Positions 23,454-31,891 of a DNA stretch of 64,000 nt are shown one piece after another. Numbering within the stretch: position 1 is the first letter of the stretch; every line of letters starts with the position of its first letter. The stretch is from assembly GCA_002841115.1 (NCBI GenBank), contig PHEC01000002.1:1-64000 (forward strand), written 5' to 3'. The notes beneath the pieces were generated by a model. That model was not told where the DNA came from, searched no databases, and saw nothing but the letters and a program-made list of their open reading frames with translations. The DNA comes from Alphaproteobacteria bacterium HGW-Alphaproteobacteria-6. Its GTDB lineage: Bacteria > Pseudomonadota > Alphaproteobacteria > Rhodobacterales > Rhodobacteraceae. Position numbers and translations under genes: made by a program.

Positions 23454-24692
23454 GTGACCGAACTTCTACGCTCCTGGGTCGACGGCGCCAACCGTCCCGA
23501 CACCGATTTCCCGCTGAACAACCTGCCTGTCGGGGTGTTTTCGCTGGCCGATGGGCCGCGCCGCCAGGGCGTGGCGATCGGCGACCGCATCCTTGACCTT
23601 GGCCGCGCCGAAGCGGCGGGCGTGCTGGGGTTCGGCGGGCGGCTGATGCAGGACGGCTGGAACGGGTTCATGGCCTCGGGCCGGGGCGAATGGGCGCGGC
23701 TGCGCCGCGAGCTGACCATGCTTCTGGCCGAGGGCGCCGCGGCACGGGCGCGGGTTGAGCCCTTGCTTGTGCCGATGGCGGCGGCGCGTCTGCACCTGCC
23801 CTTCGCGGTCAGCGAATATACCGATTTCTATGCCGGCAGGCACCATGCCACCAATGTCGGCACGATGTTTCGCGGACCCGAAAACGCCCTGCCGTCGAAC
23901 TGGCTGCATATTCCCATCGGCTATAACGGTCGTGCGTCCTCGGTCGTGGTTACGGGCACATCGGTCATCCGTCCGATGGGTCAGATCAAGGGCCCGGAAG
24001 ATGCGCTGCCCCGCTTTGCCGCCTCGGCGCGCTTCGATATCGAGCTTGAGATGGGGGCAGTCGTCGGCCAGGCCTCGGACGGGCCGATCAGCGTGGCCGA
24101 GGCCTTCGACAACATTTTCGGCTATGTGCTTCTGAACGACTGGTCGGCGCGCGACATCCAGGCCTGGGAATACCAGCCGCTGGGCCCGTTCCAGGCCAAG
24201 GCCACCGCGACGACGATCAGCCCGTGGATCGTCATGGCCGCAGCGCTTGCGCCCTTCCGGGTCGCGACGCCGGAGCGGGAGGTGCCGCTGCTGCCGTATC
24301 TCGCCGAGCCCGGCCCGATGCTTTATGATATCGCGCTCGAGGTCGGGCTGGCGCCCGAAGGCGCGCCCGAGACGGTTATCGCGCGCACCAATTACCGCGA
24401 GATGTATTATTCCGCGGCCCAGCAGCTTGCCCATCACGCCAGTTGCGGCTGTCCGATGCGGGTCGGCGATCTTCTCGGGTCGGGCACGATCTCGGGGCCA
24501 GAGCGCGGCAATCGCGGCTCGCTGCTCGAGATCTCGTGGGGCGGCAAGGAGCCGATCACGCTCGACAGCGGCGAGACCCGCAGTTTCCTTGCGGATCGCG
24601 ACACCGTCACCTTGCGCGGCCACGCGCAGGGCCGGGGCTACCGCATCGGTTTCGGTGAGGCGAGCGGCAAGATCCTGCCTGCCCGGGGCTGA
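23454..24692 (+). CDS. fahA: fumarylacetoacetase
   Basis: DFYAGRHHATNVGTMFRGPENALPSNWLHIPIGYNGRASSVV and FGYVLLNDWSARDIQAWEYQPLGPF motifs. Confidence 0.97.
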   Translation: MTELLRSWVDGANRPDTDFPLNNLPVGVFSLADGPRRQGVAIGDRILDLGRAEAAGVLGFGGRLMQDGWNGFMASGRGEWARLRRELTMLLAEGAAARARVEPLLVPMAAARLHLPFAVSEYTDFYAGRHHATNVGTMFRGPENALPSNWLHIPIGYNGRASSVVVTGTSVIRPMGQIKGPEDALPRFAASARFDIELEMGAVVGQASDGPISVAEAFDNIFGYVLLNDWSARDIQAWEYQPLGPFQAKATATTISPWIVMAAALAPFRVATPEREVPLLPYLAEPGPMLYDIALEVGLAPEGAPETVIARTNYREMYYSAAQQLAHHASCGCPMRVGDLLGSGTISGPERGNRGSLLEISWGGKEPITLDSGETRSFLADRDTVTLRGHAQGRGYRIGFGEASGKILPARG

Positions 24693-24856
24693 GGCCGCCC
24701 GGTGCCGGGGTCCGGGCGCCGGAGCCGCGGTCGCGCCATGCTGGCGCCCGGCAAGGCGACGCCGTCCCGGGGATTGCGCGGTTCGGATGCGCGGAAGCAA
24801 TCCTGGCTGACGCGAGGCGAATCAAGCAGCAGACCGCCCAGGTTCGCCGACTGAAG

Positions 24857-25066
24857 GTGTGCGGTATCGCCAAGGGCTGGGGCAGCTTCGGGGCGTTTGC
24901 GGAACAGATCTCCGCGGAGATCGACGCCGGGGCTCCGCGCCTGGACTCGCCGCGAACCTGCGAAGGCTGCGGGGCCGAGATCGCGCGGCCATTGCCCGAG
25001 CAACGGTTTTGCAGGCCGCAATGCCAGACAAACACCTGGCGGCGAAGGAACAAGGCGCGACCATGA
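24857..25066 (+). other. possible zinc-ribbon-like fragment (phage-type remnant?)
   Basis: CEGCGAEIARPLPEQRFCRPQCQTNTWRRR at the end of a short ORF; no obvious intact gene. Confidence 0.3.
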
Positions 25067-25149
25067 CGGCGCTTCGATTTCGGCCTGCACCGCCGCGTTC
25101 CTGCGCCGCGTCATACTCGTCTGCCAGCCGCATTTTGGCACGGGCCTGA

Positions 25150-25289
25150 ATGGCCAGTGCGTCACCCTGCGCGCGGTAGGTGGCCGCGATCACCTCGTCA
25201 TGTGCCCCGTTCCCCCGCCCTTCGACCTGTTCCCCCGGTGTTCCCCAAGCCAGAGCGAGAAAAGCCCCTGCGAGGGGACTTGTTCTCAA
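25150..25289 (-). pseudogene. fragment resembling a phage/replication-associated protein (HDEVIAATYRAQGDALAIQARAKMRLADEYDAAQERG)
   Basis: Start of ORF 24822..25289 reads like protein, then loses coding character after QERG. Confidence 0.35.
25264..25281 (-). terminator. probable terminator downstream of tRNA-Asn
   Basis: On minus: AGTCCCCT-cgc-AGGGGCTTTT. Confidence 0.5.
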
Positions 25290-25312
25290 ATACTTGGTAT
25301 TTTAGGCTTTTT

Positions 25313-25387
25313 TGGCTCCGGCGGTAGGGATCGAACCTACGACCAATTGATTAACAGTCAACTGCTCTACCGCTGAGCTACGCCGGA
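25313..25387 (-). tRNA. tRNA-Asn (GTT), CCA encoded
   Basis: Minus strand TCCGGCGTAGCTCAGCGGTAGAGCAGTTGACTGTTAATCAATTGGTCGTAGGTTCGATCCCTACCGCCGGAGCCA folds as a cloverleaf with GTT anticodon. Confidence 0.96.
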
Positions 25388-25647
25388 ACACGGCGGCGAT
25401 ATAGCAAGGGGCGCGGGGGCCGTCCAGTGGGTTGGCGCAGAAAAGCGCAGGCGCGCGGTGCGTGGATGCCGCCCGGGACGCGGTTGGGCGTGGGCGCTGG
25501 CTTGAGGGGCTGTCGCCGCGACGGTCAAGGGGGGCGTGACCCGGTCACCGCCGCCCGGTCGGAAGGGAAATCGACAGACCTGCGCCCCGGTCGTTCCTCG
25601 TTCACAGCGAGAGTCTTTTGAGTTGCCGGTGAACGCCGCCAGTCCGA

Positions 25648-26246
25648 GTGAACCGGCGAACACTCGACCGCGACTTCGAGGCCGACCGTCCGAACCAGAC
25701 GTGGCTGACCGATTTCACCTACATCTGGACCGCCGAAGGCTGGCTCCATGTCGCGGCCGTGCTGGACCTGTTCTCCCGGGATCGCCATTGGTCTCGAACC
25801 CATGGCGACACTGGCTCACCGTCGGCTGGTCGATGAAGGCCGAGCGGGATGCCTCACTGGCCACGGATGCCCTGATGATGGCCGTCTGGCGCCGCGGCAG
25901 CGCCGACGCGCTGTTGCATCATTCCGATCAGGGATCGCAATATACCAGCGAGCAGTTCCAGCGCCTGCTGCTCGACAACGGCATCACCTGCTCGATGAGC
26001 CGGGCCGGCAACGTCTGGGACAATTCGGCGAGGGAAAGCTTCTTCTCGTCGCTGAAGGCCGAACAGACGGCCCGCAAGATCTACCGCACCGGCGACGCCG
26101 CCCGGGCCGACGTGTTCGACTACATCGAGCGCTTCTACAATCCGCGCCGACGCCATTCGAAACTGGGCTATCTCAGCCCAATGGTGTTCGAGGACCGCGC
26201 TATGCTACCTTAACCCGGTGTCCACGAAACCGGCAGCAGGCCAGGT
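25648..26246 (+). mobile_element. IS3-family transposase OrfB remnant (5'-truncated, internally disrupted) with putative right end
   Basis: NRRTLDRDFEADRPNQTWLTDFTYIWTAEGWLHVAAVLDLFSR then, after an insertion/frame change, GWSMKAE...HHSDQGSQYTSEQFQ...NVWDNSARESFFSSLK...RFYNPRRRHSKLGYLSP; ends near TGTCCACGAAACCGGCAGCAGG. Confidence 0.85.
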
Positions 26247-26308
26247 TGACAGATCATTCAGAAGGTGGGGCCCAGACGCCGCTTACTCATATCCGGGCTC
26301 CTTCAGGA

Positions 26309-26868
26309 TTAGCAGAAAGGTCGGAATTCGACGAGCGCACCGGCTGGCAGGTTCTCGGCAACGGCGGGTAAGAACATGAGCCGGTCCGCCAAGGGAAGCA
26401 GTCCGACACGGGCCGAATGCGTGGCGCCCTCAAAACTGACGATCTCGCGGCCGTGGGCATCGAATCCTGCCAATGTCGCGGGTCTGAGTTCGCGCCACCC
26501 GGGATCGGTGCGCCCGTAATTATCCGGGCCGCCCCGCCACCCGCGACCGATGCCGTCGCCGCCTGCCCGGCAGGCACGCGCGCAACGACCGGCAGCACCC
26601 AGGGACTGGCCCCGGTCAGGGCTGATGTCGCGATCGCATAACCATCCATCGCCGCATTGTCGAAAGCCGGCGCCATGGACCGCGACCGGACCGGCCGAGC
26701 AAGAATGCGGCCGGCGGCGCTGCCCGCCTGCACGGCCTCGGTTCGGCCGACCGGTGCGGCCTGCGCCGTAATAAGGGCAAGGGCCTTGTCGATGCTGATC
26801 AGCGAATGGACCATGTCCTGACCGTCGCATCCGCATCCCGGTGACGCGATGGCCCGATGGAACGTCAT
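26309..26868 (-). pseudogene. moeA: molybdopterin molybdenumtransferase MoeA, internally deleted
   Basis: N-terminal MoeA (SIDKALALI...FDNAAMDGYAIATSALTGA...RIITGAPIPGGAN) joined out of frame near ~26.5 kb to a MoeA-like C-terminus (RPATLAGFDAHGREIVSFEGATHSARVGLLPLADRLMFLPAVAENLPAGALVEFRPFC). Confidence 0.75.
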
Positions 26869-27512
26869 TGTGCAGCCTCCTGAGTGGAATGGGCGGTCTG
26901 AAAATGCCCCGGCCCGATGCTGCAATCGAGGTCGCGCAGGCGCCCGTCCTTGAGGCCGTAGATCAGGCCATGCACGCGCACGACGGCGCCGCGCGCCCAA
27001 GCCCGCTGCAGGATCGGCGTTTCGCAGACGCGCCGCACACCTTCGACCACATTCCATTCGGCCAGCCGGTCGCGTCGTGCCTCAAGGTCGGGTTCGCGCC
27101 CCAGATCGACGGCATAAGCGCGTGCGAGGCGTCGGACCGGCTCCAGCCAGTGATCGGCCAGACCATGGGGCAGATCCTCGGTCGCGGCCTTGACCCCGCC
27201 GCAGCCATAGTGGCCGCAAACGATGATCTCGCGCACGTGCAGCGCATCAACCGCGAATTCCAGCGCCGACAGCAGGTTCATGTCGGTGGAATGAACGACA
27301 TTGGCGACGTTGCGATGGACGAACACCTCGCCCGGATCGAGGCCCGCGACCACATTGGCCGGAACCCGGCTGTCCGAACAGCCGATCCAGAAGAACTCGG
27401 GTGCCTGAAGGGCGGCAAGGCGGGTGAAGTAATCCGGTTCCTCGGCGTGACGGTGCTTCGACCACGCCAGGTTGCGCGCCAGAAGATCATTCAGCATCGG
27501 TCGTCTCCGCAA
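26865..27512 (-). CDS. beta-class carbonic anhydrase
   Basis: FWIGCSDSRVPAN, NVANVVHSTDMNLLSALEFAVDALHVREIIVCGHYGCGGV zinc motifs. Confidence 0.95.
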   Translation of the reverse strand: MRRRPMLNDLLARNLAWSKHRHAEEPDYFTRLAALQAPEFFWIGCSDSRVPANVVAGLDPGEVFVHRNVANVVHSTDMNLLSALEFAVDALHVREIIVCGHYGCGGVKAATEDLPHGLADHWLEPVRRLARAYAVDLGREPDLEARRDRLAEWNVVEGVRRVCETPILQRAWARGAVVRVHGLIYGLKDGRLRDLDCSIGPGHFQTAHSTQEAAQ

Positions 27513-28059
27513 GGTCGGGCAGCCCGCGCCGTCTTCGCATGTGTTCCGACAAGGTCCGCAGATCGGCCCGGGTCAGCCGGGCGCGGGCAATCGGCAGGAG
27601 GATCGCGTTCTCGGCAACCAGGTGGCGACGCACGTGCCCGGCAAACCTGGACAACACTGCGCGCTCCTCGGCGGTGAGGTTGACCCCGCTATCGAGGCAA
27701 CCGGCCAGCATCGCACGCACCTGAGGCAGCAGGCGCATCGCCGCGTCCTGATCGGCCCTGATCCGGTCGATCACGCCCTCGATCGCATCCTCTTGCGTGC
27801 AGCGTCGGGCAAGAAGCGGAAAAAGATCCTCTGCTTCGTCGCGCAGATGGACGCTCAACTCCTCGTTCAGAAAGCGCAGCACAGCTGTTGCCGATCGGCG
27901 ATTGAGGGCGTCGGCCGTCGCCAGCCCGTCGATCACTGTGCAGATCTGGCGTTCGCGCAGGTGATCTTCGCTGATGAAATCCAGAGGATTTGCAAGCAGG
28001 CTCGGGCTTGTCGGTGTCTCACCGCTCCCTCGCAGCACTGGTTCTGACGGGTGCATCAC
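27487..28059 (-). CDS. hemerythrin HHE-domain protein
   Basis: 190 aa; HxxxE pattern (FISEDHLRERQICTVIDGL, ELSVHLRDEAEDLFPLL, HVRRHLVAENAILLPIA). Confidence 0.85.
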   Translation of the reverse strand: MMHPSEPVLRGSGETPTSPSLLANPLDFISEDHLRERQICTVIDGLATADALNRRSATAVLRFLNEELSVHLRDEAEDLFPLLARRCTQEDAIEGVIDRIRADQDAAMRLLPQVRAMLAGCLDSGVNLTAEERAVLSRFAGHVRRHLVAENAILLPIARARLTRADLRTLSEHMRRRRGLPDLAETTDAE

Positions 28060-28076
28060 GCGTCCTTTCGCGCGGT

Positions 28077-28880
28077 TCAGATCGGCGCAAGGCTGGCGCC
28101 GGTGATCTGCGCCCCTTGGGCCAGGGTCTCGACAAACTCCCGCGATGCCCTTGCCCAGGCCGCCTTTTCCAGCGCCTGCGCGATCCTGGGGCGGACGGTG
28201 TCAAAGGGCAGAACCTGCCCTGGCGCCGTGGCATTCAGCCGGATGATGTGCCAGCCGTGGCGCGACAGAACGGGTGCGGGGCTGATGCCGCCATCCGGCA
28301 AGCCGCGCAGCGCCGCCTCGAACTCCGGCACTGTGTCACCCGGGCCAAGCTGACCCAGATGGCCACCCGATGCCTTCGACCCGCAGTCGCTTTGCCGGGC
28401 GGCCGCGGCGAACCCCTTGGCATCGCCACCCATCCGCGCCAGCAGGGCCGTGGCCCGTGCCTCCGCCAGCCCGCGCTCGGCCTCGTCGCGCGGGTCGCAG
28501 GCGCACAGGATATGCGAGACGTCCCAAAGCGGCGCGGACCGGTAGCGGTCGGGATCTTTCGCCCATTCGGCGTGAACCGCGTCTTCCGTCACGGGCGCGA
28601 TGGTCAGCGCCTCGTCCAGAAGGGCGCGGATCAGGGCTTCGTCCTCGGTCTCGAAGCGGCCGGGTGCCAGTTCGATCGGATCGGGCACCAGCCCGCGACG
28701 CCGCGCTTCTTGCAACAGCAGGGCGCGGATCGCGAGCGCCTGCGCCGCCTTGCGCCAGGCGATCCCGGGTTTGTCCCTTGGGGCGGTGTGGTTCTGGGCC
28801 TCGGCGGCGATCGCCGCCGAGGGGATGGTCTCATTGTTGACGACGACATCGGGAAAGAGAGCCATGTTCATCGCACTCAC
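28077..28880 (-). CDS. peptidylprolyl isomerase (parvulin/NifM-like) of the nar operon
   Basis: Parvulin pattern SHILCACDPRDEAERGLAEARATALLARMG...GGHLGQLGPGDTVPEFEAALRGLPDGGISPAPVLSRHGWHIIRL. Confidence 0.88.
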   Translation of the reverse strand: MSAMNMALFPDVVVNNETIPSAAIAAEAQNHTAPRDKPGIAWRKAAQALAIRALLLQEARRRGLVPDPIELAPGRFETEDEALIRALLDEALTIAPVTEDAVHAEWAKDPDRYRSAPLWDVSHILCACDPRDEAERGLAEARATALLARMGGDAKGFAAAARQSDCGSKASGGHLGQLGPGDTVPEFEAALRGLPDGGISPAPVLSRHGWHIIRLNATAPGQVLPFDTVRPRIAQALEKAAWARASREFVETLAQGAQITGASLAPI

Positions 28881-29662
28881 TCTGCCGGGGTCGTGGCCCT
28901 CGGGCCGGCCTTGCCCTGCCGGGCGTCATAGGCGCGGCGGCGTTCCTCCAGCGGGCGGCGGCGGCGCGAACGCACGATCTGGTAGCCCGGCCGCATCAGC
29001 AGGTAGCGCAAGGGGGCGGCAAATCCGGACCAGATATGCACGAGCCGGGTGAACGGGAACAGGATCGTGATGATCAGGCCGAGGAAGATGTGCAGCTTGT
29101 AGAGCCAATGCACGTCGACCACGGTGACCCAGGCATTGATGTTCCATGTCACGACGCTTTGCGACCAGGTCATGAAGCGGACCATTTCCGACCCGTCCAT
29201 GTGCTGCAGCGTCTGGGTGATCGTCAATAGGCCGATGGCCAGCTGCAGCCAGATCAGGACCATGATCAGGATGTCGGGGAAGGTCGATGTCACGCGGATG
29301 CGCGGATCGGCAAGGCGGCGATGCAGCAGCATCGACGAGCCGATGAGCGCGGCGATACCCGCCGGCCCGCCGATCAGGACCGCCATCCACTGCTTGAGCC
29401 CATAGGGAATGCCCAGGGTATCGAGAACCCATATCGGGGTGAACAGCCCGACCAGGTGGCCGAAGAACACGGTCAGGATGCCGACATGGAACAGGATCGA
29501 GCCCCAGATCAGTTGCTTGCGGCGCAAAAGCTGGCTGGACGAGCTTTTCCAGGTGAATGGGTCGCGCTCATACCGCGCGATGGAGCCGACAAGGAACACC
29601 GTCAGCGCGACATAGGGCATGACGCCGAACAGCATGAAGTTGATATCGAAATCGCCGAACAT
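28877..29662 (-). CDS. narI: respiratory nitrate reductase gamma subunit
   Basis: Five-helix cytochrome b type sequence (FHVGILTVFFGHLVGL, YKLHIFLGLIITILFPFTRLVHIWS). Confidence 0.95.
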   Translation of the reverse strand: MFGDFDINFMLFGVMPYVALTVFLVGSIARYERDPFTWKSSSSQLLRRKQLIWGSILFHVGILTVFFGHLVGLFTPIWVLDTLGIPYGLKQWMAVLIGGPAGIAALIGSSMLLHRRLADPRIRVTSTFPDILIMVLIWLQLAIGLLTITQTLQHMDGSEMVRFMTWSQSVVTWNINAWVTVVDVHWLYKLHIFLGLIITILFPFTRLVHIWSGFAAPLRYLLMRPGYQIVRSRRRRPLEERRRAYDARQGKAGPRATTPAE

Positions 29663-29663
29663 G

Positions 29664-30365
29664 TCATGCGCTCCTGTTCAGGTTGGGGGCCGGCTTGTCC
29701 ATCAGCGCCAGCATGTCGCGGACCTGCGGGCAGCCCGCATTGGGATCGGGGCCGAAGGTGACCTCGGTCTCCTCCCAGACCGCATCCAGGGCTTCCAGAT
29801 CGGTCGGATCGTCATCCGGTTGCGCCAGCATTCCCGCCACGGCGTCGGCGTCCGATTGCGCACCGGCAAGCTGGGACAAAGCGGCGAACGCGGCGTCATA
29901 CCCGCTCTCGCGCCGCACCAGACGGGTGGCAAGCGCGTCGAAGATATGGGCCGCGTCCGCCAGGGTTTCCTGCGCCTCGACGAAGGGACGCGAGGCGAGG
30001 AATTCCAGCAGCACCGGCAGGTGGTCGGGCAGTTCCGTGGTGGCGGGCTCGAACCCGCCCGCGCGGTAGGTCTCGATCAGGCTGACCATCGCGCCACCCC
30101 GATCCCGGCTTTCGCCGTGGACATGCTCGAAAAGGTTCAGCGACAGTGTGCGCGAGCGGTCGAAGAGCATGACATAGCTCTCCTGAACGTCGAACAGGTC
30201 GCCTTGCCCCAGCCCATCGGTGAGCGCCTGCAACGCCGCCCGCGTGTCGGGGGCGATGCGGGGATCGGTGCCAAGAACGGCCCCGATCTCGGGCATGGCG
30301 TCCTGAAGCTCCCGCGAGGGATAGCTCAGGATCAGCGACAGCGCCTTGAGGGTGCGGTCCGTCAT
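29664..30365 (-). CDS. narJ: nitrate reductase assembly chaperone
   Basis: LSLNLFEHVHGESRDRGGAMVSLIETYRAGGFEPATTELPDHLPVLLEFL. Confidence 0.95.
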   Translation of the reverse strand: MTDRTLKALSLILSYPSRELQDAMPEIGAVLGTDPRIAPDTRAALQALTDGLGQGDLFDVQESYVMLFDRSRTLSLNLFEHVHGESRDRGGAMVSLIETYRAGGFEPATTELPDHLPVLLEFLASRPFVEAQETLADAAHIFDALATRLVRRESGYDAAFAALSQLAGAQSDADAVAGMLAQPDDDPTDLEALDAVWEETEVTFGPDPNAGCPQVRDMLALMDKPAPNLNRSA

Positions 30366-31891
30366 CAGAAGGTCTCCTGCGGAAGGGCGAACTTCTTTTT
30401 CTTGCCGCCGAACAGGGTCGTCTTGCCCGTCTCGCCGGTGGAACAGCCGTTGCCGTCGGTGAAACCGCAGCCGCCGCGGATGTCGGCGCCTGCTTCGTTC
30501 TGTTCGCGGTGCGCCGTGGGGATCGCGAAGCGATCCTCGTAATCGGCGATCGCCATGATCTTGTACATGTCCTCGATCATCCGGCCCGACATGCCGACCC
30601 GGGCGGCGATACCCTCGTCGCGCACGCCGTCCACGGTCAGCGCCCGCATGTAGAGCCGCATCGCCGACATCCGTTCCAGCGCGTGGACGATCGGCTCCTC
30701 GTCGCCCGCCGTCAGCATGTTGGCCAGATATTTCACCGGGATGCGCAAGCTGCGCACGTCGGGCATCTGGTCGCTCATCGCGATTTGTCCGGCCTGCGCC
30801 GCGTTCTGGATCGGCGAGAGCGGCGGGATATACCAGACCATCGGCAGGGTCCGGTATTCGGGGTGCAGCGGGAAGGCGACCTTCCAGTCCATCGCCATCT
30901 TCCAGACCGGGCTGACCTTGGCGGCCTCGATCCAGTCCTCGGGGATACCATCGCGGCGGGCCGCCTTGATCACCTTGGGATCGTTCGGGTCAAGAAACAC
31001 ATCAAGCTGCGCGCCGTAAAGGTCGGTTTCGCGCTCGGCACTGGCCGCCGCTTCGATCTTGTCGGCGTCATAGAGGATCACGCCCAGATAACGGATGCGG
31101 CCCACGCAAGTCTCTGAGCAGACCGTCGGCTGTCCGGACTCAATCCGCGGGTAGCAGAAGGTGCATTTCTCGGATTTGCCGCTCTCCCAGTTGTAATAGA
31201 CCTTCTTGTAGGGGCAGCCCGAGATGCACATCCGCCAGCCGCGGCATTTCTCCTGATCGATCAGGACGATGCCGTCCTCCTCGCGCTTGTAGATAGCACC
31301 CGAGGGGCAGGACGCGGAACAGGTCGGGTTCAGGCAATGCTCGCACAGGCGCGGCAGATACATCATGAAGGTATTTTCATACTCTCCATAAATCTCCTTC
31401 TGCACATTCTCGAAGTTGTAATCCTGCGACCGCTTGGAGAATTCGCCGCCGAGAATTTCCTCCCAGTTCGGACCCTTCTCGATCTTTTCCATCCGCTCGC
31501 CGGTGATCTTCGACCGGGGGCGCGCGGTGGGAAAGGCGTTCATGTCGGGCGCGGATTTCAGGTGGTCATAGTCGAAATCGAACGGCTCGTAGTAATCGTC
31601 GATCTCGGGCATCGAGGGGTTGGCGAAGATGTTCGCCAGGATCCGCCACTTGGCCCCCTGTTTGGGATGCAGCTTGCCGCCGGCCGAGCGTGTCCAGCCG
31701 CCGTTCCAGCGCTTCTGGTTTTCCCAATCGGTCGGATAGCCGGTGCCGGGCTTGGTCTCGACGTTGTTGAACCATGCGTATTCGACGCCCTCGCGCGTCG
31801 TCCACACGTTCTTGCAGGTGACCGAGCAGGTATGACACCCGATGCATTTGTCGAGGTTCAGAACCTTTCCGATTTGCGCGCGCACTCTCAT
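30365..31891 (-). CDS. narH: respiratory nitrate reductase beta subunit
   Basis: Fe-S ferredoxin motifs NLDKCIGCHTCSVTCKNVWT, LCEHCLNPTCSASCPSGAIYKREEDGIV. Confidence 0.97.
   Translation of the reverse strand: MRVRAQIGKVLNLDKCIGCHTCSVTCKNVWTTREGVEYAWFNNVETKPGTGYPTDWENQKRWNGGWTRSAGGKLHPKQGAKWRILANIFANPSMPEIDDYYEPFDFDYDHLKSAPDMNAFPTARPRSKITGERMEKIEKGPNWEEILGGEFSKRSQDYNFENVQKEIYGEYENTFMMYLPRLCEHCLNPTCSASCPSGAIYKREEDGIVLIDQEKCRGWRMCISGCPYKKVYYNWESGKSEKCTFCYPRIESGQPTVCSETCVGRIRYLGVILYDADKIEAAASAERETDLYGAQLDVFLDPNDPKVIKAARRDGIPEDWIEAAKVSPVWKMAMDWKVAFPLHPEYRTLPMVWYIPPLSPIQNAAQAGQIAMSDQMPDVRSLRIPVKYLANMLTAGDEEPIVHALERMSAMRLYMRALTVDGVRDEGIAARVGMSGRMIEDMYKIMAIADYEDRFAIPTAHREQNEAGADIRGGCGFTDGNGCSTGETGKTTLFGGKKKKFALPQETF

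Noticed and set aside
24857-25289. Two overlapping short ORFs as real novel genes
   Set aside because: Each shows coding character only in part and they oppose each other; treated as remnants.
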